In this document: positions 31,457-44,873 of the stretch, in pieces
How the letters are laid out: the number at the start of each line of letters is the position of its first letter
Numbering within the stretch: position 1 is the stretch's first letter
NCBI GenBank assembly: GCA_973895155.1
Contig: OZ316899.1
Coordinates: 8,928,001 to 8,992,000, forward strand
DNA from: Marsupella aquatica
Lineage: Eukaryota; Marchantiophyta
Reading direction: 5' to 3'
Length of the DNA: 64,000 bases
Translations under genes and position numbers: made by a program
The notes under the pieces: generated by a model
What the model was told of the DNA's origin: nothing
Databases searched by the model: none
What the model saw: only the letters and a program-made list of their open reading frames with translations

Positions 31457-34400
31457 CTACTTCCTCATCAACTTCTGGTACCACAAGAAATGTCTGTCGC
31501 CCACATCCTTCAGAAATTTGACTTGAGAGTTTGGATGCTTTTTCTCAAGTAGAGGTGCATCCTGTTCAAACACCTCATTTGCAATCACGATCAAATGTCC
31601 TGGTGGAATTTCATTGCCATTGTAAAAATCTTGCCCCCAGACTCCCTGCACTGTTGCAAGAGCAACAACCCGAGAGTCCACTGGGGACTTCAATTTCACC
31701 ACGTCCCCAATCTTGAACTGCCAGCAATAAATCAATATATTACGGCTAATTTAATTAGAGACCATATTTTCAATCTGCGGTGCCAATGAACCCTTGGCTT
31801 GCAACAATACTGATGCGCGCCATTTCAAGGGATGTAATCACTGCTAAGTGAATCATGCATAATGCAGGATAGTGAACAGATGCAAAATGATAGTAATTAA
31901 TTTAGAAAAGGAGAACTCTATGAAGATTGTCACCTTCAACACAGTTGGTGAAGACGCTGACTTCAGAACATCCGTAGTTAGAGGTCTTGAAGGGGTTGGG
32001 TGTTCTGAGATTGTTTCATTGCCCTCTTCAAGAGCCTGCATGATTCCCACCTTTGGCATCTGATCAAAGGAAAAATTAGACAAACTTAGACCAAGAGCAT
32101 AGAATCAGGTTTGCATATATATTGGACTGAAAAAAATTCTACATACTGTGCATATTCCACTCAAACATCCACCATCCGTGACATACAAGACATAGAGCTA
32201 ATTTGTAAGAACACGGGCCTAAGAACACTTTGAATGTACACAATTCCTGAGCCCCTGCGCTAAGCACCTTGTCACAAAGTTTGCATCTATACTATGAGAT
32301 AGTTGAGTGCAGCACAAAAACCTTACCTTTCCTTTAGGTTTTCGGCCCTTGCCTGTCTTAGGAGTTAGTTGAGGTGAACTGGAGATATTAAGGACCTTTG
32401 TGGGATCATCTAAGACCTCTTGCTTTACAGTCACAGAGTGACTATACTCCGCATCGTCCATCAGGTCTTTTTGCTCCGCACTTTCCTCACCGACATGGAC
32501 ATATATTATTCAATTTTGCAGATGATCGAAATGTTTTACAAATCATTTGCATTACAATGATTTTACAAAATTAAGCTCTTAATTTTTTATCACCCAGAGC
32601 AAATGGTCATGACCTAGCTTAGAGTACAAATTAGACAGACATACCCTCTTTGGACAGATCCGCAAAATTCAACTTCATTGCATAACTCTTTGGTGCTGAA
32701 GTGCCCGATGCAGCCTTAATTGTGGAAGTGGGTAGGCTTGGCGTACCAAGTTCCTCCCTAGCTGGTGAGCAGGTGTACCAAGGATGGACTTAGTACTTGC
32801 CAAGGATGGGCTTACATCTGACCTCCAACCCAAAACATTTGCTTTGTCATCAAAAGGATTAGGTCAAAGGTCTGATAGACCTGGACTATGACCTCTCTGC
32901 CTCTTCTGAAAAAGGCAGGAACAACTATCAGCACAATAATGCAATCAAACATTTATCAGCACACTCAGAGAATGTATGGCACAAACTGAAAGATGATCAT
33001 GTCATAAGGGTTAGCACACTCACATAATTTGCCTCCCTCCCACGATAGCCACCTCGTCCAACTTTAGATGGATTCTTCACTTCTGCTCTCGCTCTAGTCA
33101 TTTTCTGAATGCTGGTTAGTCCTTCTGGGGACAACCACCACTCACAAAGTGTTTTCCATTGCTCAGGCTTGACATTTTCAGGAGGCTTCTTGTCCAAGCG
33201 CTTCCCAATCGCTTGAAAATGCTTGTGAAGTTTTGCACGTTGAGCCTTCATTATTTTTGACAAGTGGGACCTGAACTTCTTCTCAGAAAAAGTCCCCCCT
33301 ACATACTGCCAATTAGTAGCCATCACATCATACAAATGGATAATAATGTCCTTGTCTTGCTTAGCAATGTTACACACGGAAGGGTCGAGTCTGCCAACAC
33401 AAGCTGCACGAAGGTCGTCTGCCCAACGTCCCCGGAATTGGTCACTTGCATCAATATCGTCATTCCAAATCTGCACACGAGACATCATTGTCGATTGTGA
33501 TTGATTCAAACTAACCGATGCTGTCAGTAGGATACAGGTCGGGGCTGTTTCCAACTTCTATTTAAAAATTGGCAAGCATCCTATTTTGATCCTATGTTGA
33601 TCTGCTAGAAGAGTTTGAATTAAAGTTGGCATGATACCTGAATACTTGCTTTCTTCATGCCCATTTTACTTTGCTCAGTTGTGTGATCCACCCAATGTTT
33701 CTTTGCAGCTCGAGACATCTGCCGCATAATTGACTGTTGGGACGGTCCACTTGCACTGGCCATCATAGCACAATTTCCCTGAGGGATAGGGGTCACTACA
33801 ATATCAAAGATTTACATCTTAGTTCAGACTTAGAATTTGCCACCAATATACTTGAACCCTGACTTGAACTTGGCATTAAGCCTTGCAACGTACATTGACA
33901 AGTAATTAACAGCCATGGTCATCCCATCATATTTTACATTCAATCACAATCATAGCTAGGCTGTGTCATATTCAAATTCATACATAGCTAATGTAAAGAA
34001 GCTAGTACAGGTGGAAACTTACGCAAGCTGACAACTCCCGTGATGGGATCTTTATAATACTTAGCAGAGGTGTGTGAGACAGCCTAAAACAATATACAGT
34101 CAACAATCAGTACATTTACTAAATGTCTTCAATATTCTTATAAGTTGCGGACATATTTCATATATTAGTAAGATATAGCACCATAATTGGTGTCCTTCAC
34201 AGCACAGCAAAAAAATGAAAAATTAATTAGACACGTACCCCTGCGCGTTGTTTGTCCCCAATGGTTATCTTGTCGTCACAATTCCCCCAGTCGGCGCCTC
34301 CCTCATTCCCAGAGTCACTGTAAGGTGTACCTTCTGACCGCTCATTGCCCTCAATATCTGAGCCGTTGTCTGCCATAGTTGGTATGTTCATCGCTTGCTG

Positions 34401-34875
34401 CCTTGCACTCTTCCTTGTTGGTAGAGAAGGTACCTGCAATTGCGCTGGTTTCTTTCTATAAACACGTTTCGTTTTGCTTCTTCCCACACCTTCTGAACTG
34501 CCTTTCATCAACCCAAACTAATGTTAATTAATGTCATTCATGCAAATTTTCAAAGGCCACATTATTTAACAATGCCAATAGCAATTCCCAGGCCACTGGA
34601 CGCATTCAAATTCTACTCTAATGTTAATCATATAAAGATTGACTTAAGGTGGACTACCAAAGTTGGGAGGGACTATATATTCAAGACCTGTTCAAATCTG
34701 CTGCAGATTTTCCAATAACAACTGCAATGAAGGCGTTGTTTGCTTTTATGTTCCTCAATCTCTCCAACTCATAGGCCGTGAGTTCAGCATTTGACTCTTC
34801 TGGGGACTCATCAGCCGAATCCAAGACCGAATCACTTGAGTTCTGCATCCACACACTACCAACACAGCTCCACAC
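31457..34875 (-). CDS. CACTA accessory gene (Transposase_24-like), multi-exon, minus strand
   Basis: Parts in reading order: 34875-34716, acidic then LTAYELERLRNIKANNAF; 34511-34240, basic (KTKRVYRKKPAQ) then acidic; 33797-33649, SASGPSQQSIMRQMSRAAKK ending CAG/GTATC; about 33480-33020, the Transposase_24-like domain (RWADDLRAACVGRLDP, DVMATNWQYVGGTFSEKKF, KPEQWKTLCEWWLSPEG); small exons at 32461-32219 and 32083-31853; and a C-terminal DUF8039-like beta domain 31735-31457 (FKIGDVVKLKSP, HLIVIANEVFEQDAPL). The order of parts mirrors 22500-26172. It lies just downstream of the TNP2 gene on the same strand, as in autonomous CACTA elements. No certain nonsense mutation was seen, but exon joins were not verified. 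Confidence 0.6.
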
Positions 34876-34919
34876 AGTTACTCTTCCTCAGAATCTTCCT
34901 CATCTTCCCAAACATCATC

Positions 34920-37900
34920 CTATATTATCTCTTCAACTGATTCATCTGTCACCCTTGCAACTGTTTGCTGAGCGACTAAGCTCTCTCCTTCCTCCAATGG
35001 CACAGCTCGGTTAGCAGCTGCAACAAGCTCCGCTTCAACTACCTCGTGATGGTCTACAAGATCATTGTATTCAACATCATAGATACCCTCAACAACTCTA
35101 CGAGACCTTCCCTCCTTATGAAGGACATGCCTCCATGAGGTTCTAGCCTCGTTAGGATAGAAGAAAACTTGCTCAACTTGACCAGGCAAGACATAGTCTA
35201 ACTTCTTGGCTGCAGGATAAGGCATGTTAAAGTTGGCCAGCCAGAGACCAGTTTCATCATGTTTCATAGATGGACCAGTATTGTCTGGTCCCCACTTTGA
35301 CCGGACCCATTTTGCCTTGAGGATAATGGCTGGTTCTAAACGCAATAGTGGTCCATAGTCAAGTTTAAGAATCTGGGTGAGAACCCCAACGTAGGTTTGC
35401 TTAGCCAAAGCAACTCCTGACTGATCCCTTCTCTGCTCGTGGAAAGTGGTGGCCAGCCCACTGTCAAATGTAGCGTACCCTTGACAATCTGTGTCCCTGA
35501 GATGGGAGAGCTCACGCCAACTACCATCCCTTCCTTTACAGCGCATTACCCTGTAATGATTTCCATAAGCCTTCATTGAAGTATACGTCAGACCATGCTG
35601 GCTTGGGGGAAAGGAAATAGCCGTCAACAACAACTTGTTTTCATCATCATCAAGGTTAGCTTCGGAAATTCATTCCTAAACCAAACCCCAAAGGGAATTC
35701 CCTCCAATTCTTGAGGATAAGTTGCTGCTATACGACTGCATGGAGGCCGTGTCTGGTTATTTTGTTGGACAAAAGCTTCCCTCTGTCTTCTTCTCTCTTC
35801 CTCTGCATTCTCATAGAGCCTGCAAACCAATCCAAAAACGTACAATATCAACCACTAATTACAATATCTGAATAATTATCAGCAAGTTACAAAGTGTGTC
35901 ATAAATAATAGTTGCGCAAGTAACAATTTACCTCAATCATGGTGTTACCAACAAATTATTCTGTAGGTAGTATGTATGAGCAACATCTCGATCTACCACA
36001 GTTAGAGTGACTTTGCATGAGGCCCCTTCCAACACCACCCCTTTAACTCCTTCCTCCTCTTCAGCATCCCAAACACGCCTCCTTGTAGATTGGCAGTCTA
36101 CCATATACTCTGTCACAAATCCTAAAGCCTCTTTGAGAATGTATCCTTCTGCCATTGATGCCTCTGGTCGTGCCTTGTTCCGTACAAAACCCTTCAGATT
36201 CTTGAGGTATCGCTCAATTGGATACATCCATCTTTGTGATACAGGCCCACAAATGTCCAACTCTTCCACTATATGCACCATGATATGAGTCATAACATCA
36301 AAAAAGGACGAAGGGAAATGCATTTCCAAAGCACAGAGTGTTTGTGCTACATCTTTCATCAACGCATCCTTTGTTGTAGGGTCCCAAACTTTACAGCAAA
36401 TCTTACGCCAAACTCTGCACACACTCACAATGGCCAATCGGGGTCCCTTGTCCATCAAATTCCTCAATGCCAATGGAAGGATCTGCTGCATTAGGCAATG
36501 ATAATCGTGAGATTTCATACCTGCCAGCTTATTGCTAGGCCGCACACACTTAGCTAATGAGCTGCCAAAGTCTGTGGGAACTTTCAGACACTTCAAGGTT
36601 CCCAGAAATTGTGCTAGCTCTGATTTGCTCATGACATATGGTGCCTTGGGTTTCACAAAGTGATCTTTTTTCTGGTTTGGATGAGGCTTCATCCACAATT
36701 GCTCATGAACACCTTCAGCTTGCATATCATTCCGAACAGCAGCAGTGTCCTTCTTCCCAGAAGTTGTGTGGATAAGATTATGCTCAATGTTTTTCTCCGT
36801 GTGCATTGGATCAAGGACATGATTGATCAGAAGTTTATGCGCGCCAGATATAATAGAACATGAGTAACAAGTTATAAACATGAGAGCAAAGTCTTGACCA
36901 GTCATTTCTTGTGGCCAATTAGATTCATCTACCTTCGAAATGCATAGGCGACAGATACAAAGAAAAATAAACTGACTCTGGCCACTGTGGCTCCCCTGCC
37001 ATAATAAAAAACAACGATTGGTAGTGGGCTCTTTCTGAAATTTTCCCATCCCAATTGAAGTGGCCAGAGTCGACTAATTTAGAATACAATTTAGAATACT
37101 AATGAAGAAACAGTTCTGTTAGTAACGAAATTGTAGGGTTTTGAGCAAACTCTATGGGTTTTTTAAGTTATCTTAGTCTTTCCAAGGAAGTGAAGTGGAC
37201 AGGTAGCGATAGCAGATTGAGGCAACATGACCCGTAAGATAAGCGACTCTATATCGTGGTTCCTGGCCTTGGACGGCACCACAAGAAATAGAAAGGGCAC
37301 TATGATGACCAGGAAAGGAGGAATCATACGACAGGCCCTTATTGCTTATCAGAATGAATTAGATTTTAATTTAGATTCTAAAGTTTTGCAGGCAGCCCTT
37401 CAAACGGTTGTAGGTAGCATCAAGAACTACTACAAAGCATTATTAATCATATCTCGCTAGTTCAAACATTAATTTACGCATACTACAATCTTAAAACAAA
37501 ACAATATATTCTAATCGTTTGATTCATTCATTTGCACAGGCCTACACAAAAACAAATACTAAAAACCCAAAAAGTACCAGGTCATCAAAGCAGGGGTAAG
37601 AGACCCTTGGAGAACTAACTGAAGAGCCGACTAGGCAAAGACCCAATTCTACAGATGCCCGTCCTCGCAGTCCCCACAATCAATCCAAGAGCCAGACTGC
37701 CTGCCAGCTAAGAGATCGCCAAACATCTATGCGACTTAGCACATTACACACTGTAATTAAACACTGTGGGCCTGTTCCCTCACAAAGACCAAGAATGTGC
37801 TCGAGCAAAACTGATGAATAGCTGTTCAATTCAAACTTCCACACGAAAGAGTCTTGTAGATAACTAGTTTAAATAAGAGAGATAAGAAAAGGTAAAGTGA

Positions 37901-39643
37901 TAACTCACAGTCCAATATGGCAGCACGGCAAGACCCTGTTTCCTCTTGACTCCATGGAGCTTTGATGGGCAGTGCTTGCTTCCTTGCTTGGCCCCTTCGT
38001 TTTTCAGAAACTCTTCAACTTCAGCAGCATAAGCCAGCTTTAGCTCACATGTCATCCTGGGGGAGGGCCTCGTGACTCTATCTTTCCATCAAACTTTGCA
38101 GCATAGTCCGGAGTACAATACTTGTGATTGGCCTCCAGCCATCTACGGCTTCCAGGGAACACATTTTTTGATAGAGACTGGGACCTTCTACAAGTGACAT
38201 TGGGTCCACACACTACACAACCATGGTATCCTTTGGTCACTTGACTAGAAATGAGGCCCAAAGCTGGATAGTCATTCACTATCCATAATAGAATGGCCCT
38301 CAGTGTAAACCACTTTTGTTTACCCGGCCTATCTAGTGCATCAAAGCACTTGACTCCTTTCCAGAGCTCTGAAAGCTCTTCTATCAGTGGGGCCATGTAG
38401 ATATCTATGTTACAATCAGTTACAGATTCAGGTCCAGGAATCAGTAAAGACAGCATAATAAAAAACTTCTTAGTAGACAACCAGGGAGGTAAATTGTAAT
38501 TTAATAACATTACGGGCCATGTGGAATGCTTTAGATTGTTCTCACCAAACGGGTTTACACCATCCAAGGCTAATCCAAGATGAACATTCCGTGGCTCACT
38601 CTCAAAAGTATCATCTATACTAGCTTCAATTTCTGCCCAAGCCCTTGAATCTGCTACGTGACGGACCTTTCCATCCTTGCTCTTATTGTCTGCATGCCAG
38701 GTCATAAGCTCCGAAATGGCTTTACATCTATACATGCGTCTCAGTCTTGGTATGAGGGGAAAGTGACGGAGAACTTTGACTGCTTGCTTTGACTGCCCAA
38801 CCTGCTTGTACCTAGGTTTTTTGCAGGTTGGACAGTGATCGCACTCTGATAAATCCTTTCTGAACAAAACACACCCATCCTCACAAGCATGGATTTTGAC
38901 ATAATCTAATCCAAGATGACCAATGAGCTTCTTACATGCATACAGATTCTTAGGAAGCAAATGCTTTGATGGCATAGTGTGTTTTGCCATCAAGGAAAGA
39001 AGCTCATCAACACCTGAGTTAGTAAACCCATTGTTATGGCAGGTGTTCAGAAAGGTCAATACAAAGGACAGCTGGGAAGTATTGCACCCCTCATATAGAG
39101 GCGCACATGCCTCTGTAAAGGCATTCATCATTCTTTCTTCTGACTCTTGATCCCAACACTCCTCTCGACCAGTCTGCTCCTGAGCTGTGGAAGTTGTGGA
39201 CTCCAAGAGCTCATCATATTAAACATCTCTTCCCCACTTCTCTCTGGATTTTCCCTCGAAGGACTTTCATCTACAGGATCACTTGGATGGTTTTCCATTG
39301 GCAACGTCAAATCCTCCAACAACCGGGGAATTTCCATATCACAGGTTACATCAATGACAGACCCTCCTATAGCTCCAGTATCTATATTGCTACCCTCTGA
39401 TGGAGGATTGACCTCACATAAGTGTTCATTCCACTCCTCATCTGATGTGTCACATTCATCCCCCCACCAATGTCGTTGAGATGGATGTTGGGAGTACAGT
39501 AACAGGTGCTTCTTGACTATGTGAACACTCACACGGTTACCCCTACAGTTGCAAATGGTGCAAGGGCACTTTATCTTCCCTATACTTGCAGACCTACAAG
39601 CAGCCAGCTGTCGACGCCATAATTTGTCATCCCTAATATGCAA
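34920..39643 (-). pseudogene. TNP2-type CACTA transposase, minus strand
   Basis: The transposase cuts and joins element ends. In order: a Cys/His N-terminal domain at 39643-39480 (KIKCPCTICNCRGNRVSVHI, HHLL-type His); the TNP2 core 39206-38055 (LPKNLYACKKLIGHLGLDYV, CDHCPTCKKPRYKQ, LALDGVNPFGENN, MLLNYNLPPWLSTKKFF, GVKCFDALDRPG, VTKGYHGCVVCGPNV); continuation 38055-37910 after a one-base shift in a C run at 38056-38060; then, across a gap, HVLDPMHTEKNIEHNLI (about 36830) and the DUF4218 region (MKSHDYHCLMQQILPLALR, FFDVMTHIMVHIVEELD, MYPIERYLKNLKGF) to 35940; and the DUF4216 region 35633-34920 (YGNHYRVMRCKGRDGSW, GLATTFHEQRRDQSG, QVEQVFFYPNEARTSW). Frame changes near 39170 and 38056 disable it unless splicing compensates. 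Confidence 0.85.
37050..37863. other. Intron-like or inserted stretch within TNP2 gene
   Basis: Separates LPYW (about 37910) from LLINHVLDPMH (about 36830). A short plus-strand frame at 37227-37460 shows no recognisable motif and is not called. Confidence 0.4.
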
Positions 39644-41142
39644 CTGAAGATCACTCCTTCGGAAGTCTCTGAATAGCCGAGACTATCCAAAGCCTACACG
39701 ATTGGCACTCATCTTTGCCAATAAACTTAAAAGACTCTCACCTTACCGGACCACGATGACATGCAGTACAGCACACCTCAAAGTTGAATCAGCGCAACGA
39801 AGCTACTGAATTTTTGCTTCAATTTGATCACGTAAGTGGGACTGCACATTGCCAAGTTCAAATTTGAACATAAGTTCTTCTAATCTATACGTCCAACATG
39901 AGCACTCAATAATGTGAACTCCACATAGTGTTTCATTCCCTCTCATCATTTTTGCTGTATATGGAGAGTAGCATGTACTCACGATTATATTCATTGTCAC
40001 ATTCTCACTTCATGCTAACCTTCTCATGTAACTGGCAGTGATTGAACCACTTCTAGGAGATGATACAGAATTTAAATCCATGGCATCACATGCAATAAAA
40101 AGAAACCAAAGGCGTTGATACCTGCTGAGTCGAGGAGAATCTTGAAGTCTTCAAACCAAGGAGCTTGCACCGTAAACCCCTCACACCTTCAAGGTCACGG
40201 ACAGACAGCATGAAATGACATCCATCAGCCATGGTCCGAAGTAGTACTACTCCATCTAAGTCTGCTTTGAGTCCAGGATGACAGACTTACACGCAAATAG
40301 ACCACAACAAGAAGTTAAAGAAACTTGACACGCATTGACCAGGCGCGACAACAGAAGTTAACAGGGTTGCGACTGCGAGGGCGGTGAAGTTAACAGGGTT
40401 GTGACTAAAAACCTGAGCAATGAATAAGTTGTTGCTCCTGCAGTCTTGCTGCAAGTCACTGATTTGTCTGCTGACTCTACTTCAGCACCACAACAATTCA
40501 AATAGATGGCAACCTCGATTTCCTTTCTTGCTGAGGTCCTGGAAATCACCGAGTTTACGACTTCCAAAGCGGGCGGTATGATCACCTTGTCTGTCCCACT
40601 CCAAACTTTGATTCTATCATGCAAATCCGTCCAACATTTGAAGAATGAGTTCACCAACGATTAAGCCAAGACGCGAGGCGGTTCAGGGTGAGACTTGCGA
40701 CGGGCACTGCAGATCAAACTAAGAATGCGAGAATGAGCCTAAGGCAAAGAGTCGAGAAACCAAAACCAAAATGATGCGAACAAATGTAAAGACTCTGTGC
40801 CACGCGGAGCCGGGCGGGAGTAGGGATCTTACTGCAGAGTGAAACCCGCCCTCCCAATAAATGAACTTCTCATTTAATTACCATTGACATTACCCTAAGA
40901 CAACAATATTAGTGGAGGTCCTTCACTCTTACCTCAAATTCATAATAAATTCCCTCCATATCCTAAGATATTTATTCACTAGAAAGTGAACCCCTACTCC
41001 TTAAGTAGTCCCCTACAAAGTCTACCACTAAACTCCACTATCAAAATTAACCCTTTGAGTGTTTTACATAACTCATTTCCAAAGCTTCTTCCAAAGTCAA
41101 AAGGGCCATCTATCATGTAATAATTTGATGTCAATTAACCAT
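39644..41142. other. 5' flank of CACTA TNP2 gene, no gene
   Basis: Expected to contain the promoter and terminus of the minus-strand element. TAGTGG at 40911 could be a CACTA end but is not supported by a paired terminus. No coding region is convincing. Confidence 0.35.
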
Positions 41143-41160
41143 ACCCATACCCATACCCAT
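41143..41160. repeat. (CCCATA)n microsatellite
   Basis: CCATACCCATACCCATACCC: three copies of a hexamer. Confidence 0.8.
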
Positions 41161-41510
41161 TTTGGCCAAACTACTGGCAACATCTTAGCTAGGAAAGTGT
41201 GACAAAGCTAACAGTCTTTTGTTGGATATTATAGCCAGATTCAAAAATGGAAAGTATAGGGTGAAGATATATGGTACAATATTAAATGCACTACCTTTCT
41301 GGTCAGACAATAGTCCAAATTGACCTGTGGATCAAGTATGTTAGAACGCAAGCTACCTCTCTTTTTGTCCACCCCTTTTTGTAAAGTGCCCCGGTCTTAA
41401 GAAAGGGTCAGATAGATTAAAATAATTAGTATTGACTAGGTACTGAATTTTAGCCTGGCCTGGGGATTCTGAAATTTACGGTCAAACACCATTCAGCACC
41501 CACCAGTCTC

Positions 41511-42597
41511 AAACCACTCGGGTGATTCAGTGATTTTATAAAACATGGCTCGCACCACTGCAATGAGAGTGGTATAAGCAGTGCTTTAATTCTTGTCATC
41601 TCAAAGCACCTGATTATGAGTGGATTCTGAGTGGGTTCTTCAAGTTGCAAAGACCCAGGCTAAGAGGGCTGGCACATTGTATTTATAATTTTAGAACATG
41701 GGGTGCCAATGGTAGGCTCGTGGTTTTTGGTTGTAGCCTTCCTCATTCCTCCAACTTAGCTCCATCACATTGCTCCTGAAGGACAGCTCTAACACAATGG
41801 CCTCCCAGTTTGAGCAAAACCACCCACCCCATCACACAAGAAATCAAAAGGTGCTAAGTTTTGGGGCACATAGAAGTTGAGCAACTCCTTCCACCACCTT
41901 TAGCAACATCACTCCAAGAGTTTGTGGAATTGGAGAAATAGAGTTAGTGGGTGACCCTACCATGTACCACTGGTGAAACCACTCAGACCTCTTAGTGGTT
42001 TTATAAAACATGGCTCGCACCACTGCAATGAGAGTGTATAAGCAGTGCTTTAATTCTTGTCATCTCAAAGCACCTGATTATGAGTGGATTCTGAGTGGGT
42101 TCTTCAAGTTGCAAAGACCCAGGCTAAGAGGGCTGGCACATTGTATTTATAATTTTAGAACATGGGGTGCCAATGGTAGGCTCGTGGTTTTTGGTTGTAG
42201 CCTTCCTCATTCCTCCAACTTAGCTCCATCACATTGCTCCTGAAGGACAGCTCTAACACAATGGCCTCCCAGTTTGAGCAAAACCACCCACCCCATCACA
42301 CAAGAAATCAAAAGGTGCTAAGTTTTGGGGCACATAGAAGTTGAGCAACTCCTTCCACCACCTTTAGCAACATCACTCCAAGAGTTTGTGGAATTGGAGA
42401 AATAGAGTTAGTGGGTGACCCTACCATGTACCACTGGTGAAACCACTCAGACCTCTTAGTGGTTTTATAAAACATGGCTCGCACCACTGCAATGAGAGTG
42501 GTATAAGTAGTGCTTTAATTCTTGTCATCTCAAAGCACCTGATTATGAGTGGATTCTGAGTGGGCTCTTCGAGTTGCAAAGACCCAAGCTAAGACGG
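41511..42597 (+). repeat. 465-bp tandem repeat, 2.3 copies
   Basis: TTTTATAAAACATGGCTCGC occurs at 41534, 41999 and 42463. Copies one and two are almost identical over the full unit (one two-base/one-base length difference at AGAGTGGTATAAG). The third runs to about 42597 before diverging. The duplication is therefore recent. Open frames within it are repeated by duplication and show no known motif; non-coding or unknown. Confidence 0.9.
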
Positions 42598-43400
42598 GTG
42601 ACATATTATTTTGACAATCTAATTTGAGTAGATGAGATGCAAATAGTGTATGTGTGCAAGTTTTTTTGTTATAACTAACAGCTGCATGCTTCTTCACTCC
42701 TCCACGTCAGCCCCTTAGTGATATTAAATTTATTCATTTTAAGCAAGAACTAAAGATTGTCTTGCGCAAGACTAAGTGCCAAATTGATAACATTTAAATT
42801 AATTAATTTGTGGTAGAGTTGGGAGGTAGCGATGTCCAACCACCGTATCAAACTACATTCTTTTTATTCAGATTTGTTCTGTAGAGATTAGTTGAGAAAT
42901 ATTTACTTTGGGTGTATATGCTTCTATGTCCCTAGTCTAAGGTAAGAACCTTTGGATCAACGTAAGTTTGTGTGCTAGTTAAGTAGTTTAAACATACACT
43001 GTCTGCTTCTAGCATTGGTGTAGTCACTGGTGCTGCGCGTTAAGTTTAGTTCAAGAAGAGGAATTCTCGCTACGAGAAGACTTTGCCAGAATGCACTCCT
43101 TTGCCAGTTTTCCAGAATGCACTCCCCTTGCATTCCTTTTGAGTGAATCCTGAAACGCGAGCAGAGGGGACGACACACACCCGCAAGCTGTAAACCACAA
43201 GCGCAAGCTGCTGCCATAGGACTCTTGTTGAAATCGAGTACAATTTTGTAGCATAGCGGATTTCCTATAGCGGTTCATTGGCATCAGTGAGTGAGCACGC
43301 GAGAGGAAGGGAGGTGGAAGGGAAGCAAGGAAGGGAGGGGGAAAGAAAATCTGACTTCAAGAGTTCTGTCAAGGCGCAAGCGGCAGTTTTCTTTGGCACG
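42598..43400. other. No gene seen
   Basis: AT-rich then mixed sequence. Short open frames on both strands have no motif or codon bias that I would trust. Confidence 0.4.
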
Positions 43401-43407
43401 GATCAAT

Positions 43408-43475
43408 GCTTACTCGAAGCAATTCTTACTCAAAGCAATACGAAGGACGGATTGACGTCAAGCTTACTCAAAGCA
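43408..43475 (+). repeat. Short repeat of TTACTCAAAGCAATTC
   Basis: Three copies: CTTACTCGAAGCAATTC (43409), CTTACTCAAAGCAAT (43425) and GCTTACTCAAAGCAATTC (43461). The third is separated from the others by about 20 bases. Confidence 0.7.
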
Positions 43476-44873
43476 ATTCTTTCAAATCTTAGTGATCACT
43501 CTGGCTCGGCACAAATGGAGGGCTCAGTTTCTTGATAGAAGGTCAATCACTCACCGCCCTCGCGAGCTGCGAGGCCGTCAACTTCCTAGTTTGCCACGCC
43601 CACAACCATCATCATCAGCTCTTCTCTTGAATGCTACCACTACATTTCTCATTTCAAGAAGGCGGGCAATCGCAATAGGAAGCCATTGAGAAGTGATGAC
43701 CTTCATTAGATGCGAATTGCACCTTAGCTAAGACAATTTAGGGTTTGCAGATGGAATAATTTCATGGCTGTATGGGATAGTTGCAATTGGGAGGGACGGG
43801 TCACAGGGTCATTTCTCTCTTATATACAACGTGAGGCCAGGTCATAGGGTTGACAGTCTGGAAATTTGGAATATTTTTACAAGTGTTGTTTCTTACGAAG
43901 GAGGAATTTAATTTGGTCGCGCCCAGGTAGGCTACAGGTAGGCTACGTAAGGGGATGAGTGTGAGGTTAAGACGATTGTTGGGAAACCTGGTGGAGGGCA
44001 GGCAGGAGGCCATTAGGATAACAGAGAGGAACAAAAAGTTTGATTCAAGCTGCTGGAATTGTTGAGGCCGACGTCCAACTTTTGTCCGCTTCCATGGAGA
44101 GGAAAGCCACAGGAAGACTTTGTATTCCCTATCTTTGTATCTGTCATCATCTACTAGCTCTTTGTGTTCCTGGTTAGACTAGCTTGGTGGTCTCTCATAC
44201 ATTGCACGGTTTTGGAAGAAAGTGTGGTGGCGAGTGGCTGGACTATCTACTTAATACTATCTCTCCGGTAAGTCTCATTATTTGTTCACCTATAATTAAT
44301 TGGATCTATTGTCTGCTTACTCAGACAAGCGTTCAGTTTGTCAGTTTTGCCTTTCGTTCCTTGGCGACTCAGCCTAGCTACTTCATATGCATTGTAATAT
44401 CTCGTAGCACCTGTGTCCGTTACTATCCAGAGTTTGCAATTGGGTTGGGGAGAACCCCATTGCACTGTCAACAAGAAGATTGCAGTGATTTGTCAAGGGC
44501 AATCAGCCATTAGACTCTACTTTTATTAATTAGTTGGTCACAAATGTTATTCTTCAATTGTTGTTTCAGCACGCCTGGCATGGTAGTATGTTGCTGATCA
44601 AAGCCCGATCGGACTGCATTGCAGAGTTTGCAGCTTCTCATTTGATTAAGAAAATAATGACCAATTGCAACAATTTAAGAAAAGCTGCTTTGAGCCGTTC
44701 ATTGATGTACGTTGTTGATGTCTTCGCAACAAAGAAATCTGCAACAAGGTTTTGCCAAATTAAGATCATGCTTGTCGTTGAGGGGTCCACGTGCTTTCAG
44801 AGTCACTTTGTATTCTTCTATATCCCTTAGGGCTGATTGTTATACATTGAGTCAAAACTAATTCACAATATTT
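43476..44873. other. Possible upstream exons of the Cauli_VI gene
   Basis: CCG/GTAAGTCT at 44271 is a good donor and TTGTTGTTTCAG at 44559-44570 a good acceptor, so part of this may be exons or 5' untranslated region of the gene ending at 45719. No protein motif was found here. Confidence 0.35.

Noticed and set aside
37227-37460. 77-codon plus-strand frame inside the TNP2 gene gap
   Set aside because: Short, no motif, opposite strand to the gene; composition alone does not support it.
40905-40920. TAGTGG as the right terminus of the minus-strand CACTA element
   Set aside because: A 5-base match is expected by chance; no paired terminus or target duplication found.
42010-42243. 77-codon frame in the 465-bp repeat
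   Set aside because: Present because the unit is duplicated; no recognisable domain and interrupted in the first copy.
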